Source: Solirubrobacter sp963792915 (GTDB lineage Bacteria; Actinomycetota; Thermoleophilia; Solirubrobacterales; Solirubrobacteraceae). From it: a DNA stretch of 64,000 nucleotides. Position 1 is the stretch's first letter. Every line of letters starts with the position of its first letter. This document shows, piece by piece, positions 1 through 8,343 of the stretch. The notes under the pieces were generated by a model. That model saw nothing but the letters and a program-made list of their open reading frames with translations. It was not told the origin of the DNA and ran no database searches. The stretch lies in contig CAWBYD010000003.1 of NCBI GenBank assembly GCA_963792915.1, forward strand, positions 1,868,964 through 1,932,963. The letters run 5' to 3'. Made by a program: the position numbers and the translations under genes.

Positions 1-1
1 G

Positions 2-1630
2 CAAGACATCCGGCTCGACACCAACTTCGTCGACTACGCGATCGTCGTCACCTACTTCGCCGTCGTCCTCGGCGTGGGGTTCGCGGCGAAGCGCTACATC
101 CGCTCCAGCCTCGACTACTTCCTGTCGGGGCGCTCGCTGCCGGCGTGGATCACCGGCCTGGCGTTCATCTCCGCCAACCTGGGCGCCACCGAGGTGCTCG
201 GGATGGCGGCCAACGGCGCGCAGTACGGCGTGGCGACGGTCAACTACTACTGGATCGGCGCGATCCCGGCCATGGTCTTCCTGGGCCTGGTCATGATGCC
301 GTTCTACTACGGCTCCAAGGTCCGCTCGGTCCCCGAGTACCTGCTCCAGCGCTTCAACCCGGCGTCGCACCAGTTCAACTCGTGGACGTTCGCGCTCGCC
401 ACGATCCTGATCGCGGGCGTGAACCTCTACGCGCTCGCGCTGGTCATGAAGTTCCTGCTCGGCTGGCCGATCATCGCCGGCATCATCGTCGCGGCCGTGA
501 TCGTCGCGGCGTACATCAGCCTCGGCGGGCTCTCGAGCGCGATCTACAACGAGGTGCTGCAGTTCTTCGTGATCCTGGCGGCGCTGATCCCGATCGCGTT
601 CGTGGGCCTGCACGACGTCGGCGGCTGGGGCGGCCTGCAGGACAAGGTCAAGAAGTCCAACATCGGGGAGGCGGGTCTGCACGCGCTGCAGGGCACGGGC
701 GTGGGCCACGTGACGAACCCGATCGGCGTGTCGTGGATCGGCATCGTCTTCGGTCTCGGCTTCGTGCTCGCGTTCGGCTACTGGACGACGAACTTCGCCG
801 AGGTCCAGCGCGCGCTCTCGGCGCGCGACCTCTCGGCGGCCCAGCGGACGCCGCTGATCGGCGCGATCCCGAAGCTCTTCCTGCCGTTCATCATGATCCT
901 GCCGGGCATGATCGCGCTGGTCGTGATCCCGAAGCTGGGCACCACGGACGAGTTGCAGTTCAACAACTCGATCCCGCTGCTGATGAACAAGTACCTGCCC
1001 AACGGCATGCTGGGGATCGCGCTGACCGGCCTGATGGCGTCGTTCATGGCCGGCGTGGCGGCGAACGTGTCGGCGTTCAACACCGTCGTCACCACGGACC
1101 TCGTCGAGCCCTACTTCAAGCCGGGCCAGCCCGACGACTGGTACGTGAGCTTCGGCCGCTACGCGACGATCGGCGGCATCACGATCAGCATCTTCACCGC
1201 GCTGATCGCCTCGACGTACTCGAACCTCATGAACTACCTGCAGGCGCTGTTCTCGATCTTCAACGCGCCGCTGTTCGCGACGTTCATCATCGGTATGTTC
1301 TGGAAGCGGATGACGCCCGCCGCCGGCCTCTGGGGGCTGGTCGCGGGGACGTTCGCGGCGGCGTCCACCTTCATTCTCTACAAGGCCGGCGCGATCAGCT
1401 TCGGGTCAGACCTCGCCGAGTCGATGTGGGGCGCCGGGCTGGCCTTCGTGGTCGACGCCGTGGTGTCGGTGGCGGTCACGCTGCGCACCCAGCCCAAGCC
1501 GGTCGAGCAGTTGCAGGGCCTCGTCTACGGCATGGCCAACACCGACGACGCCGGGGCGGGTACCACGCCCAAGGTGATCGGCGGCCTCGTCCTGGCCGGC
1601 GCCGCGATCCTGACCGTCGTCCTCTGGTAG
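2..1630 (+). CDS. Sodium:solute symporter, SGLT-like, 5' end outside window
   Basis: The frame is open from the first bases, so the start lies upstream; 542 residues are visible. The protein is almost wholly hydrophobic, with about 13 membrane segments. Family-typical stretches are DYFLSGRSLPAWITG near the N-terminus, the following SANLGATEVLGMA segment, and the YWTTNFAEVQRALSAR segment, which line up by eye with sodium/galactose cotransporters of the SSS family (vSGLT type). Expected role: sodium-driven uptake of a sugar or related solute across the cytoplasmic membrane. A galactokinase gene lies just downstream on the other strand, which makes galactose or a related sugar a reasonable substrate guess, but nothing in the sequence fixes substrate. 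The stop is followed at once by the ribosome site of the next gene, so the two are probably co-transcribed. Confidence 0.88.
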   Translation, partial: QDIRLDTNFVDYAIVVTYFAVVLGVGFAAKRYIRSSLDYFLSGRSLPAWITGLAFISANLGATEVLGMAANGAQYGVATVNYYWIGAIPAMVFLGLVMMPFYYGSKVRSVPEYLLQRFNPASHQFNSWTFALATILIAGVNLYALALVMKFLLGWPIIAGIIVAAVIVAAYISLGGLSSAIYNEVLQFFVILAALIPIAFVGLHDVGGWGGLQDKVKKSNIGEAGLHALQGTGVGHVTNPIGVSWIGIVFGLGFVLAFGYWTTNFAEVQRALSARDLSAAQRTPLIGAIPKLFLPFIMILPGMIALVVIPKLGTTDELQFNNSIPLLMNKYLPNGMLGIALTGLMASFMAGVAANVSAFNTVVTTDLVEPYFKPGQPDDWYVSFGRYATIGGITISIFTALIASTYSNLMNYLQALFSIFNAPLFATFIIGMFWKRMTPAAGLWGLVAGTFAAASTFILYKAGAISFGSDLAESMWGAGLAFVVDAVVSVAVTLRTQPKPVEQLQGLVYGMANTDDAGAGTTPKVIGGLVLAGAAILTVVLW

Positions 1631-1642
1631 GAGGCAAAGCGA

Positions 1643-2035
1643 ATGTCTGCAACGACGAGCTCACGCGCAGAACGGGCGGCCAACCTCTTCGACCTGCGCC
1701 GCATCATCGGCGGCGTCTTCGTGACGTGGGGCGTGCTGCTGACCATCCTCGGGCTGACCGACTCCGAAGCCGAAGCCCACAAGGCGGCCGGCATCAACAT
1801 CAACCTGTACGCGGGCCTCGGCATGCTGATCGTCGGCCTGATCTTCGTCGCCTGGGCGCTCACGCGGCCGCTGGGCGAGGAACTGCGCGAGGCCGAGCCG
1901 GACGAGCGCCCCGGCTCGCCCCGGCACCCCGCGCCGCGCGGGGTGGACGCGGCCGCGCTCGCTTCAGAGCAGTCGCGCCGGCGCGTGCGGGGCGACCGCC
2001 AGGGCACCCGGGGGCCGGACGACCCCGGGACCTAG
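1643..2035 (+). CDS. Small two-helix membrane protein following the symporter
   Basis: 130 residues. A strong AGGAGG (1629-1634) overlapping the symporter stop sets the ATG at 1643. Two hydrophobic segments (about residues 24-42 and 57-77) are joined by a short loop containing AHKAAGININLYAG; the C-terminal 45 residues are charged, Pro/Arg-rich and probably disordered. Its last 72 bases overlap the 3' end of galK on the opposite strand. Position suggests an accessory subunit of the symporter. I believe similar small proteins follow SSS transporters in other actinobacteria, but this is from memory. Function is unknown. Confidence 0.7.
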   Translation: MSATTSSRAERAANLFDLRRIIGGVFVTWGVLLTILGLTDSEAEAHKAAGININLYAGLGMLIVGLIFVAWALTRPLGEELREAEPDERPGSPRHPAPRGVDAAALASEQSRRRVRGDRQGTRGPDDPGT

Positions 2036-2971
2036 CAGCGCGAGCACCGACCCGCCGAAGCCGCCGCCGACCATCCGGGCGCCGGCGGCGCCGGCGGCCT
2101 TCAGGCGCGCCACGGTGGCCTCGACCGCGGGCACGGACGCCTCGTAGTCGTCGCGCAGGCTCGCGTGCGAGGCGTCCAGCAGCACGCCCGCGCGCTCGAG
2201 GTCGCGCGCCTCGAGCGCCGCGGCCATCGCGTCGACGCGCGCGTTCTCTCCCAGCACGTGGCGGACGCGCCGGCGCAGCGTCTCTCCCAGCCGCGGCAGG
2301 TCCTGCTCGCGCGCGTCGCGCAGCGTCTCGATCCCAAGCGCCTCGCACGCTGCGTGGCACTCGGCGCGGCGCGCGTTGTACCCGCTGCCGGCGTGCGTGT
2401 GGGTGGCGCCGGAGTCGACCGTCACGAGCGTCCAGTCGCCGAGGTCGAACGGCACCGCGCGCACCTCGAGCGTCCGGAAATCGATCCGCAGCGCGTGGCC
2501 CGGCTGCGAGAGCAGCGAGGCGAACTGGTCCAGCAGCCCGGTCTCCGCGCCGACCCACTCGTTCTCGACGCGCGAGCACAGCTTGGCGAGCTCGCGCAGG
2601 TCGGCCGGCGGCTCGCGGCCCGAGATCGCGAGCAGGGCGAGCGCGAGCGCCGCCTCGAGCGCCGCCGAGGAGGACAGCCCGCTGCCGAGCGGCACGTCGC
2701 CGGTGATCTCCAGGCGCGCGGGCCGGACGTCGCCGAGCTCGGCCACGATGCCGCGGGCGAACGCGCGCCAGCCGGGCGCCGGCTCCGGCGTGCGGAACGT
2801 GTCCTCCTCGCCGAGGTCCAGCGCGAGCACTTCAAACGCGTCCGCGGCGGTCGCCGTGACGGTCACGCCGCGGTCGATCGCGAACGGCATCGCGAGCCCG
2901 GCGTTGTAGTCGGTGTGCTCGCCGATCAGGTTCACGCGACCGGGGCCGAAGGCGCTGACGCGATCAGGCAA
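1964..2971 (-). CDS. galK: Galactokinase
   Basis: 335 residues. Phosphorylates alpha-D-galactose to galactose-1-phosphate with ATP, first step of the Leloir pathway, in the cytoplasm. All three GHMP-kinase signatures are present: the galactokinase motif GRVNLIGEHTDYN near residues 11-23, the ATP-binding PLGSGLSSSAALEAA near residue 92, and the C-terminal GARMVGGGFGGS. Length is a little short of the usual 380. The only plausible start is TTG at 2971, eight bases inside the end of the upstream methyltransferase gene, so translation is probably coupled. The 3' end overlaps the small membrane gene convergently. galT and galE are not in the window. Confidence 0.93.
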   Translation of the reverse strand: MPDRVSAFGPGRVNLIGEHTDYNAGLAMPFAIDRGVTVTATAADAFEVLALDLGEEDTFRTPEPAPGWRAFARGIVAELGDVRPARLEITGDVPLGSGLSSSAALEAALALALLAISGREPPADLRELAKLCSRVENEWVGAETGLLDQFASLLSQPGHALRIDFRTLEVRAVPFDLGDWTLVTVDSGATHTHAGSGYNARRAECHAACEALGIETLRDAREQDLPRLGETLRRRVRHVLGENARVDAMAAALEARDLERAGVLLDASHASLRDDYEASVPAVEATVARLKAAGAAGARMVGGGFGGSVLALLGPGVVRPPGALAVAPHAPARLL

Positions 2972-3773
2972 GGCGCTCGCGCATCACCCGGCCGGCCTCC
3001 GGGCTCTCGTCGATCAGCAGGGAGCGGCGGCCGAGCTTGGCGGCGACGGCCCCGAGCGTCCCCGAGCCGGCGAACGGGTCCAGGCACAGGTCGCCCGGCC
3101 GCGAGCTGGCCTGGACGAAGCGGCGCAGGAGGCCCTCGGGCTTCTGGGTCGGGTAGCCGGTCTTCTCGCGCCCGGTGGGGGAGACGATCGTGTGCCACAT
3201 CACCGAGACCGGCCGCTTGCCCTTGGCCACCTTCTCGGGCGTGACCAGCCCGGGCGCCATGTAGGGCTCGCGGTCGACGGCCTCGGAGTCGAAGTAGTAG
3301 GCGCGCGGATCCTTGACGTAGACGAGGATCGTGTCGTGCTTCTGCGGCCAGCGGTTGCGCGGCTTGGCGCCGTAGTCGTAGGCCCAGATCAGCTCGTTGA
3401 GGAAGCACTCGCGGCCGAACAGCTCGTCGAGCAGCAGCTTCACGTAGTGCGCCTCGCGGTAGTCGAGGTGCAGGTAGAGCGTCCCGGTCTGATGCAGGAC
3501 CCGCCGCAGCTCCTCCAGGCGCGGCGCCAGGAAGCCGAGGTAGTCGTCGAAGCTGTCCTTGTAGGAGGACTCGGCGAGCAGCCGGGTCGAATAGCGGCGC
3601 CCGCCGAAGCCGGTGCGGTCGCCGTCCGCGGCGGCCACCGTCGCGAGGCTGCGGCGCGTCTGCGAGCGGCCGGTGTTGAACGGCGGGTCGGCGTAGACCA
3701 TCTGCGCGATCCCGTCCTCGAACTCGCGCAGGTGGACGAGGTTGTCACCGATGACGATCTCCGGCACGGACAC
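2964..3773 (-). CDS. Orphan beta-class DNA methyltransferase (N6-adenine/N4-cytosine type)
   Basis: 269 residues. The amino-methyltransferase catalytic motif ADPPFNTG is near residue 28 and the S-adenosylmethionine motif CLDPFAGSGTLG lies near the C-terminus, the order of the beta class (N6_N4_Mtase family). A TGYPTQKPEGLL segment just before the SAM motif is also typical. No restriction enzyme, specificity subunit or mismatch endonuclease gene is adjacent, so it is an orphan that may mark the genome rather than defend it. Start is GTG at 3773 (a second GTG at 3767 is possible). A TAGGCT box ends 6 nt before it. It is the first gene of a two-gene unit with galK and is divergent from priA. The target sequence cannot be read from the protein. 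Confidence 0.85.
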   Translation of the reverse strand: MSVPEIVIGDNLVHLREFEDGIAQMVYADPPFNTGRSQTRRSLATVAAADGDRTGFGGRRYSTRLLAESSYKDSFDDYLGFLAPRLEELRRVLHQTGTLYLHLDYREAHYVKLLLDELFGRECFLNELIWAYDYGAKPRNRWPQKHDTILVYVKDPRAYYFDSEAVDREPYMAPGLVTPEKVAKGKRPVSVMWHTIVSPTGREKTGYPTQKPEGLLRRFVQASSRPGDLCLDPFAGSGTLGAVAAKLGRRSLLIDESPEAGRVMRERLA

Positions 3774-3779
3774 GCAGCG

Positions 3780-3785
3780 AGCCTA
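3780..3785 (-). promoter_or_regulatory. Candidate -10 box TAGGCT, leaderless start of the DNA methyltransferase gene
   Basis: TAGGCT on the minus strand with exactly 6 nt to the GTG at 3773 and no Shine-Dalgarno sequence. It matches the TANNNT-6-to-10-nt-start pattern seen at several other genes here. No convincing -35 hexamer. Confidence 0.45.
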
Positions 3786-3831
3786 CACACGCTCCCGGCG
3801 ATCCATCTCGGCCGGCTGCGACGCTAGGCCG

Positions 3832-5880
3832 GTGATCCTGCGCGTCGAGCCGCTCACCACCACCCGCCGCCTGTCGGGCCCGTTCGACTACCGCGGCGAG
3901 GCGCAGGTCGGCGCGGTCGTGCGGATCCCGTTCGGGCGCCAGACGCTCGACGGCGTCGTCGTGGGGCTGGCGCAGGCGAGCGAGCTGCCCGACGAGCGGC
4001 TGGTCGCGCCGACCGCCGTGCGGCCCGAGCAGGTGCCCGAGGACCTCGTGGAGCTGGCCCTGTGGCTGGCCGTCGAGTACTGCTCGACGCCGGCCCGGGC
4101 GCTCAGCCTGGTGCTCCCGCCGCCGGGCAAGGCCAGGAGCGCGCTGTGGGCCGAGCCGACGGGCGCCGACGGCAAGCTGACCGAGCGCCAGCGCGCGCTG
4201 CTCGAGCGCCTGCCCGGGCCCGCCGGCGCCGACCTGGCAGCGCTGCGGCGGCTCGAGGCGCGCGGGCTCGTGACGATCGCGAAGCGCGCGAGCCGGCGGG
4301 CGCCGCGCACGAACGACGCCCCCGATCGCGAGGTCGAGCCGAGCGCTGCACAGGCCGCCGCGCTCGCCGCGATCGACGCCGGCGGGGCCTGGCTCCTGCA
4401 CGGCGTGACCGGGTCGGGCAAGACCGAGGTCTACCTGCGGGCCGCGGCGGCGGCGCTGGCACGCGGGCAGGGCGTGATCGTGCTGGTGCCGGAGATCGCG
4501 CTCACGCCGCAGACCGTGGCGCGCTTCCGCGCGCGCTTCGGGGACACGGTGGCGGTGCTGCACTCCGCGCTCTCGGACGGCGAGCGCTTCGACGAGTGGC
4601 GGCGGCTGCGCACGGGCGAGGCGCGGATCGCGGTCGGCCCGCGCTCGGCGGTGTTCGCGCCGGTCGCCAACCTCGGGCTGGTCGTCGTCGACGAGGAGCA
4701 CGACGGCTCCTACAAGCAGGAGGGCGACCCGCGCTACGACGCCCGCCACGTCGCCGCCGAGCGCGCGCGGCGGGCCGGCGCGCAGCTCGTGTTGGGGTCG
4801 GCGACGCCGCGGCCGGAGACGGTGTTCGCGCTCCAGCGCGTGCGCCTGCCCGAGCGCGTCGGCGGCGCGCGCGGGCTGCCCGAGGTCCGGGTGCTCGACA
4901 TGCGCGGCGCGCATCACGCGCTGCACGCCCAGACGCGCCGCGCGCTCGAGGCCGCGCGCAAGTCGATCGTGCTGCTCAATCGCCGCGGCTGGTCGAACTT
5001 CCTCTCCTGCCGCTCGTGCGGCAAGGTCTGGATGTGCCCGCAGTGCGACGTCGCGCTCGTGCTGCACCGCGCTCAGGGCCGGCTGGCCTGCCACCACTGC
5101 GGGCATCGCGAGCCCGTGCGCGAGCGCTGCGACCACTGCGGCTCGCTGTCGGTCGCGCGCCATGGCGCCGGCACCGAGCGCCTCGAGGCCGAGCTGCGCG
5201 AGGTGCTCGACGTGCCGGTCTTCCGCCTGGACGCCGACACGAGCCAGACCAAGGACGCCGTGCCCGAGCTGCTCGCGCGCTTCGACCGCGCGGGCGAGGG
5301 AGTGCTGCTGGGGACGCAGATGGTGGCCAAGGGCCACGACTTCCCGGATGTGACGCTCGGCGTGGTGCTCGACGCCGACTCGACGCTGCGCTTCCCGGAC
5401 TTCCGCGCCGAGGAGCGGACGTTCGCGCTGATCGCGCAGCTCGCGGGGCGCGCCGGGCGCGGCCCGCGCGGCGGCCATGTGCTCGTCCAGACGACGACGC
5501 CCGACGCCGCGTCGATCGTCGCCGCCGCGCGCCACGACGCGGACGGCTTCCTCGCGGAGGAGCTCGAACGCCGGCGTGCGCTGCGCTACCCGCCGTTCGC
5601 CGACCTCGTGCGCGTCGTGTGCAGCGCCGAGCGTGCGCCGCTCGCGCGCGCCGCCGCCGGGCGCGTGGCCGAGGCGATCGGCCCGACGACCACGCGCGCG
5701 ACCGAGCTGCTCGGCCCCGCGCCGCTGTTTCGCCTGCGCGGCCGCGAACGCTTCCAGCTCGTGCTCAAGACGGCCGAGCGGGCGCTCGCGGTGAAGGCGA
5801 CCGGCGCGGCCGTCGAGGATGCCGCGCGCGACCGGGAATTCCGCGACGTCGCGTTCTCGGTCGACGTGGACCCGACCTGA
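3832..5880 (+). CDS. priA: Primosomal protein N' (PriA), replication restart
   Basis: 682 residues from GTG at 3832. Earlier starts would add an Arg/Ser-rich tail and overlap the divergent gene's promoter. PriA recognises stalled forks and recombination intermediates and reloads the replicative helicase. Seen: N-terminal DNA-binding region with the FDYRG and VRIPFGRQ segments, Walker A GVTGSGKTEVYLR, DEEH Walker B (VVDEEHDGSYKQ), a zinc-binding segment with Cys pairs (CRSCGKVWMCPQC, CHHCG, CDHCG), motif V TQMVAKGHDFP and motif VI QLAGRAGRG. Cys pairs and ATPase residues are intact, so unlike the degenerate mycobacterial PriA it may be an active helicase. First gene of the priA-def-fmt cluster. 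Confidence 0.96.
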   Translation: MILRVEPLTTTRRLSGPFDYRGEAQVGAVVRIPFGRQTLDGVVVGLAQASELPDERLVAPTAVRPEQVPEDLVELALWLAVEYCSTPARALSLVLPPPGKARSALWAEPTGADGKLTERQRALLERLPGPAGADLAALRRLEARGLVTIAKRASRRAPRTNDAPDREVEPSAAQAAALAAIDAGGAWLLHGVTGSGKTEVYLRAAAAALARGQGVIVLVPEIALTPQTVARFRARFGDTVAVLHSALSDGERFDEWRRLRTGEARIAVGPRSAVFAPVANLGLVVVDEEHDGSYKQEGDPRYDARHVAAERARRAGAQLVLGSATPRPETVFALQRVRLPERVGGARGLPEVRVLDMRGAHHALHAQTRRALEAARKSIVLLNRRGWSNFLSCRSCGKVWMCPQCDVALVLHRAQGRLACHHCGHREPVRERCDHCGSLSVARHGAGTERLEAELREVLDVPVFRLDADTSQTKDAVPELLARFDRAGEGVLLGTQMVAKGHDFPDVTLGVVLDADSTLRFPDFRAEERTFALIAQLAGRAGRGPRGGHVLVQTTTPDAASIVAAARHDADGFLAEELERRRALRYPPFADLVRVVCSAERAPLARAAAGRVAEAIGPTTTRATELLGPAPLFRLRGRERFQLVLKTAERALAVKATGAAVEDAARDREFRDVAFSVDVDPT

Positions 5881-5900
5881 GCTCGGAAAGCGTCAATATT

Positions 5901-6509
5901 ATGTCCGCCGTGGCTGACGAGGTTCACACCGAGGCGCACGGCGAGGTCGCCGAGCCGCACGAGCGGCTCGATCCCGAGACCCGCGCGCGCCGCGAGGCCG
6001 CGCTCAAGCATGTCCGCAAGTACGGCGACCCGGTGCTGCGCTCGCGCGCGCTGGAGATCACGCGCTTCGACGACGCGCTGGTCGAGGAGACGCGCCGGAT
6101 GGGCAAGCTCATGCACGATGCCTACGGGATCGGGCTCGCCGCCACGCAACTGGGCGTCATGCACCGTCTGCTCGTCTACCGCACCGAGCTCGCAGGAGCG
6201 GTCGCGGCGCTCGTGAACCCGGTGCTCGAGTGGGCGAGCAAGGACAAGGAGTCCGCCGAGGAGGGTTGCCTCTCGCTGCCCGGCGTCGCCGTCGAGGTCG
6301 AGCGCCCGGTGCACGTGCGGGTCAGCGCGCTGGACGAGCGCGGCGCGCCGATCCTGGTCGAGGCCTCGGGGCTCGAAGCGCGCGTGATCCAGCACGAGAT
6401 GGACCACCTGGACGGCGTGCTGATCCTCGACAAGACCTCGCGCGACCAGCGCAAACAGGCCTACCGGGCGCTGCGCGAGGCGCTCGAGCCCCGCACCGCC
6501 GCGGCCTAG
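5901..6509 (+). CDS. def: Peptide deformylase
   Basis: 202 residues. Removes the formyl group from N-formylmethionine of new proteins. The three metal/catalytic motifs are present: GIGLAATQLGV, EEGCLSLPG (Cys metal ligand) and QHEMDHLDGVL (two His ligands and the catalytic Glu). An N-terminal extension of about 37 charged residues precedes the usual start of the fold (VRKYGDPVL). ATG at 5901 is preceded by GGAAAG about 11 nt upstream. The TAG stop lies inside the left CTAG of a MITE-like insertion; the coding sequence is unbroken. It forms a functional pair with fmt downstream: one enzyme adds the formyl group that the other removes. Confidence 0.95.
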   Translation: MSAVADEVHTEAHGEVAEPHERLDPETRARREAALKHVRKYGDPVLRSRALEITRFDDALVEETRRMGKLMHDAYGIGLAATQLGVMHRLLVYRTELAGAVAALVNPVLEWASKDKESAEEGCLSLPGVAVEVERPVHVRVSALDERGAPILVEASGLEARVIQHEMDHLDGVLILDKTSRDQRKQAYRALREALEPRTAAA

Positions 6510-6669
6510 GAGCCCGTTGAAGAATTCCCGTACGCCCGCTGCGGCACATCCGCGGCGCCTCGCGCCACCCACGCAGCTCAACGTGCCAGAGGCACGCGTT
6601 CGCGGGCGCGCGGCCCGAGGCCCGCACGGCTGCACCCATCGGTCGGACCGACCATTCTTCAACGAGCCC
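6510..6669. mobile_element. MITE-like element, 160 bp, CTAG target duplication
   Basis: Left end GAGCCCGTTGAAGAAT (6510-6525) and right end ATTCTTCAACGAGCCC (6654-6669) are inverted repeats matching at 14 of 16 positions. Each is flanked by CTAG (6506-6509 and 6670-6673), as expected for a 4-bp target duplication of the IS5 type. There is no open frame of note inside. Next to the right end is a small palindrome, GGTCGG-A-CCGACC (6641-6653). Removing the element with one CTAG joins the def stop to the fmt TTG start with one base between. No second copy was seen in the window. Assignment to the IS5 superfamily is inference. Confidence 0.6.
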
Positions 6670-6674
6670 CTAGC

Positions 6675-8300
6675 TTGAAGACGGTCTTCCTCGGCACGTC
6701 GCAATTCGCCGCCGTCGTGCTGCGCCGGCTCGCCGCGTCCGCGCACGAGGTGGCGCTGGTGGTGACGCGCCCGGATGCGCGCCAGGGCCGCGGGCAGCGC
6801 CTCACGCCGCCGCCGGTGGCGCTGGCGGCGGGCGAGCTGGGCCTGGAGTACATCCAGCCCGAGCAGCTGCACGTGCCCGAGGTGCTCGAGCAGATCGCGG
6901 CGGCCGAGCCCGACGTGCTCGCGACGTGCGCGTACGGCGTGCTGATCAAGGAGCCGCTGCTCTCGGACTACGAGATGCTCAACGTGCATCCGTCGCTGCT
7001 GCCGCGCTGGCGCGGCGCGGCGCCGATCGAGCGCGCGCTGATGGCCGGGGATGCCGAGACCGGCGTCGCGATCATGCGCGTCACCGCCGGCTGGGACGCC
7101 GGCCCGATCTACCTGCGGGCCGCCGAGCCGATCCGCCCCGACGACGACTATGGGACGCTCTCGGCGCGCCTGGAGACGCTCGGCGCGGATCTGCTCGTGC
7201 GCGCGCTCGACGAGCACCCCGCGCCGGTCGAGCAGGACGAGTCGCTTGTCACCTACGCGAACAAGATCGGCCCGCGCGACCGGGCGCTGGACTTCACGGC
7301 GCCGCCGGGCGTGGTCGAGCGCACGGTGCGCGCGCTGCGTCCGCACATCGGGGCGCGGCTGGCGTTGCCCGACGGCAGCTTCCTCGGCGTCGTCGCGTCG
7401 CGGGTCGACGGGCCGACGCGCGCGCCGGCCGGCGGGCTCGTGCGCACCGAGGGTGAGCGGCTGCTGCTGGACTGCCGCGGCGGCGCGCTGGAGCTGACCG
7501 TTGTGCGCCCGGCCGGCGGGCGGGAGATGCCGGCGCGCGAGTGGCTGCGCGGCCTGCGCGACCTCAGCCTCGCGAACTTCCGCTTCGATCCGGCGCTGCC
7601 GGACCGCCCGCTCGACGAGGTGCTCGCCGCCGCGCGCGTGGAGTGGGCGGACGCGGCGGACGAGTGGTGGCCGAACGTCTGCGCGCTCGCCGAGCGCGGG
7701 ACGCGCGACGTGCTCGAGGCCATGCGCGCGCTGGCCGCCGACCCCGACGCCGATGCGCGCGCGCTCGCGGCCTACGTCCTCGGCCAGCTCGCTCACGGCG
7801 CGTTCGCGGATGAGCAGGCCGCGGCGCTCGCCGCGATGGCGAGCGAGGAGCGCAGCGCGGGCGTGACCGCCGCGATCGCCTACGCCTACGGGCACCTCGG
7901 CGCGCCGTACGGCCAGGACTGGTTGCTCGAGCACGCCGGCGACGCCGACCCGGACATCCGCGAGGCGGTCGCCTTCGCGCTCGGCGGGCGCGGCGACGAG
8001 CGCTCGCTACAGGCGCTGATCGAGCTCTCGGGCGACGGTGAGGGCGACGTGCGCGACTGGGCCACGTTCGCGCTCGGCACGCTCGCCGCGCAGGACACGC
8101 CGCCGCTGCGCGACGCGCTGGCCGCGCGGCTGGAGGACCCCGACGAGACCACGCGGCTGGAGGCCGCGCATGGGCTGGTCATGCGCGGCGACCCGCGCGG
8201 GACCGGACCGGCTCGCGAGCTGCTCGCGCGCTCCGGCGGCGTCGACAGCGTGTGGGCGCGGCACCTGCGGATCGAGACCGCCGAGCGGCTCGAGGAATGA
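6675..8300 (+). CDS. fmt: Methionyl-tRNA formyltransferase fused to a C-terminal HEAT-repeat domain
   Basis: 541 residues, against about 310 for usual Fmt. Residues 1 to about 296 are a complete Fmt: KTVFLGTSQFA at the start, the catalytic stretch NVHPSLLPRWRGAAPIERAL near residue 100, and the C-terminal OB-type domain ending near REWLRGLRD. It transfers formyl from 10-formyl-tetrahydrofolate to initiator Met-tRNA. From about residue 320 to the end there are four or five helical repeats of HEAT/PBS-lyase type (for example DPDADARALAAYVLGQLA, DPDIREAVAFALGG, GDVRDWATFALGTLA). The frame is continuous with no internal stop. The start is TTG at 6675, directly after the MITE, with no Shine-Dalgarno, so expression may depend on the inserted sequence. 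HEAT repeats usually bind proteins; a scaffold or ribosome-contact role is a guess. Confidence 0.9.
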   Translation: MKTVFLGTSQFAAVVLRRLAASAHEVALVVTRPDARQGRGQRLTPPPVALAAGELGLEYIQPEQLHVPEVLEQIAAAEPDVLATCAYGVLIKEPLLSDYEMLNVHPSLLPRWRGAAPIERALMAGDAETGVAIMRVTAGWDAGPIYLRAAEPIRPDDDYGTLSARLETLGADLLVRALDEHPAPVEQDESLVTYANKIGPRDRALDFTAPPGVVERTVRALRPHIGARLALPDGSFLGVVASRVDGPTRAPAGGLVRTEGERLLLDCRGGALELTVVRPAGGREMPAREWLRGLRDLSLANFRFDPALPDRPLDEVLAAARVEWADAADEWWPNVCALAERGTRDVLEAMRALAADPDADARALAAYVLGQLAHGAFADEQAAALAAMASEERSAGVTAAIAYAYGHLGAPYGQDWLLEHAGDADPDIREAVAFALGGRGDERSLQALIELSGDGEGDVRDWATFALGTLAAQDTPPLRDALAARLEDPDETTRLEAAHGLVMRGDPRGTGPARELLARSGGVDSVWARHLRIETAERLEE

Positions 8301-8305
8301 AGCGG

Positions 8306-8331
8306 CTCGGGGCGCCGCAGGGCGCCCCGAG
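8306..8331. terminator. Bidirectional terminator between fmt and the TSP3-repeat gene
   Basis: Perfect 11-bp stem CTCGGGGCGCC / GGCGCCCCGAG with a 4-nt GCAG loop, six bases after the fmt stop and thirteen before the stop of the convergent gene. There is no T-run on either side, which is common in high-GC actinobacteria. Confidence 0.7.
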
Positions 8332-8343
8332 GGAAACGTTCGG

